Source: CAIUGU01 sp963819685 (GTDB taxonomy: Bacteria > Pseudomonadota > Gammaproteobacteria > Steroidobacterales > Steroidobacteraceae). Taken from it: a stretch of 64,000 nucleotides of DNA. The stretch's first letter is position 1, and each line of letters starts with the position of its first letter. The position numbers and the translations under genes were made by a program. This document shows, in pieces, positions 61,349-64,000 of the stretch. The notes beneath the pieces are model-generated. The model saw only the letters and a list, made by a program, of their open reading frames with translations, searched no databases and had not been told where the DNA came from. Location of the stretch: NCBI GenBank assembly GCA_963819685.1, contig CAWFXI010000003.1:434001-498000 (forward strand), read 5' to 3'.

Positions 61349-63602
61349 TTGACGAATTCGACGGCAAAATGGTCTGCCGATCGACTCGGCGCAGGACTGA
61401 TTGGCGCCACGTGGTTCCTGTTTTCACAGATTGCAGTCGCTGCTGATCTGCCAACGATCGTCGTCATTGCACCGCTTGAGGGCCACGAAGTATCCCGAGA
61501 GCGCTATCCAGCCGACGTGCAGACGGCGACGCAGGAAGATCTCCGCACGCGACGTCCACGTACGATTGCCGAGCTGGCTGATGCAACCATGAGTGGTATC
61601 ACCACGTAATGAGGCACAGTCGAATCCGTTTCAGCCAGACTTGAACTTTCGTGGTTTCGCCGCTTCACCTCTGCTCGGCAATCCGATCGGACTCTCTGTA
61701 TTCGTGGACGGCGTGCGCGTCAACGAATCCTTCGGTGACACTGTGTTGTGGGACCTGATCCCGACGCTCGCTATCGAGCGCATCGATCTGATCCCTGGTT
61801 CGAATCCCGTATTCGGCCTCAACACGCTTGGTGGCGCGTTGTCATTGCGGACCCGTTCCGGGCGCGGCGACAGTGGGGCAAGTCTCGCGCTCTCGGGCGG
61901 AAGCTTCGCGCGCAAGAACGCGGACTTTTCTGCTGGGGGCTCGCGCGGCAACTGGGATGGCTTTGCGGCGGCGAGCTACTACAAAGAAGACGGCTGGCGT
62001 GATCACTCGCCGTCAGAAGTGCAGCAGATTTTCCTGAAAGGCGGCTATACCGGGGAGTCTACGAACTGGTCCTTGAGCTACACGCGGGCCGACAATACGC
62101 TGGTCGGCAATGGACTTGCGCCTGAGTCCCTGTTGGACGAGCGATACGAGGCGGTCTATACCTATCCGGACAGGACGCAACCGCAGCTCGATTTTCTTAA
62201 CCTGACAAATCGCACACAATTGCGCGACGATCTGGCGCTGACCGCCAGCGCCTACTGGCGTCAGCTCGACATTGAAACTTTCAACGGGGATGCCGAATTC
62301 AATGACGGGGGGACGCCAACGGATCCCGGCGACGATGCCTACGAAGCCGAAAATCGCAGCACGCAGACTGCGCAACGTACGATCGGCGCCACGCTCCAGC
62401 TCGATTTCGATTCCCCCATTGCGGGCAAACCGAATCAGCTCACGGTCGGCGTGAGTTGGGATCGCGGGCGCGCGCGCTTCCAGCAGTCACAGCAGGACGC
62501 AGAGTTCACCGCCGATCGCGGCACAGTCGGCGAGGGTGAGTTCGAGCTGGATACACACGTAGAGGGCACCAACGAGTACTACGGCTTGTACGTCTTTGAC
62601 TCCCTTGCGCTGACGCCTCGCCTGCAGGCGACGGCATCGCTGCGATTCAATCGGGCGGATGTCGAACTTGAGGACCTGAGTGGTGAGGAAGAGGAGCTCG
62701 ACGGCAGGCATTCATATCATCGCCTGAATCCCGCGATCGGTTTTACCTACGCATTCAGCCCGGGTTTCAATGGCTATCTGAACTATAACGAAGGCTCACG
62801 GGCGCCGACCGCCGTGGAACTCGCGTGTGCCGATGAAAATGCCCCCTGCTCGCTGCCGGTCAGCTTTGTGGCGGACCCACCGCTCAAAGCGGTGGTCGTC
62901 AGGACCTGGGAAGGCGGCTTGCGCGGTGTCCTGCCCCTGTCCATCGCGTGGCGCCTGACCGCCTTCGCGAGCGAACTCCAGAACGACATCCTCTTTACCG
63001 CCGTTGGCAACAGTCAGGGCTTTTTTGCCAACGTAGAGGCGACGCGCCGCCGCGGCCTGGATGCAGGTATCGCCGGCAAACTTGGCAACTTCGACTGGCG
63101 CGCCAGCTACTCGCTCGTCAACGCCACGTTTGCCGCCGCTACAAGCCTCTTCAATCCGGTGTCGAACGCCGCGGATCCAGCGGAGCCGTCCACCATCGAA
63201 GTACAGGCCGGCGACCGTCTGCCGGGGATTCCGCAACATACCGTCAAGCTGCTCGGCGAGTATTCGTTCCCGCGCGGGTTCGTGGTCGGAGCGGATGTCC
63301 GTTGGTCATCGAGTCAGTACCTGCGGGGTGACGAGCACAATCTGCAGCCACCGGTTCCCGGCTTTGTGGTCGTGAATTTACGCGCTCGCTTGCAAGCCAC
63401 GGAACAGCTGCGCCTGTTCGCGACAGTGGAGAATGTCTTCGACGAAGGGTATGCAACGCTGGGCGCCAGAAACCGGAACGCATTCGATGCAGACGGCGAC
63501 CCTTTGGCAGGAGCAGGCCCGGGACCCATCGAGCGGTTCCTGTCGCCTGGTACGCCACGCATATACTGGATAGGTTTCGAGTACAGGACCGGGGACCGTT
63601 AA
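61349..63602 (+). pseudogene. TonB-dependent outer-membrane receptor, one frameshift in the plug
   Basis: A signal peptide (GLIGATWFLFSQIAVAA) is followed by TIVVIAPLEGHEV, which may hold the TonB box, and by TRRPRTIAELADATMSGIT. Near 61605 one base is missing or extra, and the plug continues from 61593 in another frame (NEAQSNPFQPDLNFRGFAASPLLG, VDGVRVNESFGDTVLWD, FGLNTLGGALSLRTR). The barrel is intact to GFEYRTGDR at 63602, with NVFDEGYATLGARNRN near the end. The N-terminal start is uncertain (TTG 61349). Ligand unknown; with the propeller gene upstream it may take up a metal complex or other scarce nutrient. Confidence 0.82.
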
Positions 63603-63659
63603 TAGTCGCTGCGCGCTGAGGCCGGGGCGAGAGTCGAGTCGATTGCGCAGCCGGTTTTG

Positions 63660-64000
63660 CTAGAACGGCCCGTTCTTGTTTTTCCATTGATCGCGCGGGG
63701 CGATGGGTGCCAGGACGTCCCAGTGCTCGACGATTTTACCGTCATGCAGCCGGAACAGATCACAGACCTGCCAGGCGCCTGAGGCGCCTTCCGACTGGAC
63801 GAACACGAAATTGCCTTCCGCCACGATGCGGTGCGGCTTGTATGAGGTGTCGGCGCCGCTCTTGCGCGACTCCGCGACTGCGGCATTGAAAGCTTCCAGG
63901 CCGTCGCCAAGCACCTGGTTATGCTGAATGTAGCGTTTGGCATCGAGGAACTCGCCGGCGCGCTCGAATTGCTTGCCGACAAGTACTGTCTCGACCATTT
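63660..64000 (-). CDS. SnoaL-like (NTF2-fold) protein (partial, N-terminus outside window)
   Basis: The frame runs off the right end. Visible residues include ETVLVGKQFERAGEFLDAKRYIQHNQVLGDGLEAF, VFVQSEGASGAWQVCDLFRLHDGKIVEHWD, the SnoaL-like QHN and EHWD patterns also seen in the gene at 30220. An ATG occurs at 63998, but the true start is probably upstream. Confidence 0.75.
   Translation of the reverse strand, partial: MVETVLVGKQFERAGEFLDAKRYIQHNQVLGDGLEAFNAAVAESRKSGADTSYKPHRIVAEGNFVFVQSEGASGAWQVCDLFRLHDGKIVEHWDVLAPIAPRDQWKNKNGPF

Overview
The window is GC-rich, densely coded proteobacterial chromosome, about 70 loci over 64 kb. The gene content (KgtP-type permease, SelO, YbaL-type antiporter, complete ydcSTUVW-patD operon, DUF6607, tricarboxylate transporter, TonB receptor) fits a gammaproteobacterium with a broad catabolic, Gram-negative lifestyle, perhaps of the Steroidobacter/Nevskiales type. 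That placement is inference. No 16S gene or other decisive marker is present.

Layout. 0-3.6 kb: kgtP (cut by the window edge), selO, a DUF1361 membrane protein. 3.6-7 kb: a tandem duplication of a two-gene secreted cassette (unnamed 'WEG' family plus DUF6152). 7-12 kb: an extradiol ring-cleavage dioxygenase, an atypical SDR and a divergent tctBA/tctC uptake system. 12-21 kb: DUF3300-DUF2950, an exported methyltransferase, and three frameshifted genes (PhoX phosphatase, di-haem oxidoreductase, M20 amidohydrolase). 20.8-31.6 kb: further WEG/DUF6152 genes, the overlapping operon tlpA-DUF4266-DUF3570-apbE, membrane proteins, a MetE-like enzyme, a SnoaL-like protein and a LigB-type dioxygenase. 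31.6-33.7 kb: a decayed stretch holding a multiply frameshifted Rieske (petA) relic and a probable DUF4160/DUF2442 relic. 33.7-42.8 kb: a PQQ quinohaemoprotein dehydrogenase, a sixth WEG protein, tRNA-Arg(UCG) with a broken second copy carrying a nested palindrome, a VOC protein, a molybdenum hydroxylase pair, GNAT and aldehyde dehydrogenase. 42.8-54.6 kb: a large M12B-like metalloprotease, enoyl-CoA hydratase, EF-hand protein, AKR, a Rieske-flavoprotein fusion, ybaL and DUF6607. 54.7-60.2 kb: ydcSTUV-patD for polyamine-type uptake and aminobutyraldehyde oxidation. 60.3-64 kb: a YVTN propeller, a frameshifted TonB receptor and the edge of a SnoaL-like gene.

Three themes stand out. First, six paralogues of one secreted family of unknown function lie in 33 kb, three of them followed by DUF6152 partners. 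Second, an ApbE flavin-transferase operon contains a DUF3570 barrel with a motif resembling an FMN attachment site, suggesting a flavinylated envelope redox system. Third, about ten otherwise well-preserved genes carry single-base frameshifts, so either the assembly has indel errors or this region is undergoing pseudogenisation; this should be settled before interpreting any of them as broken.
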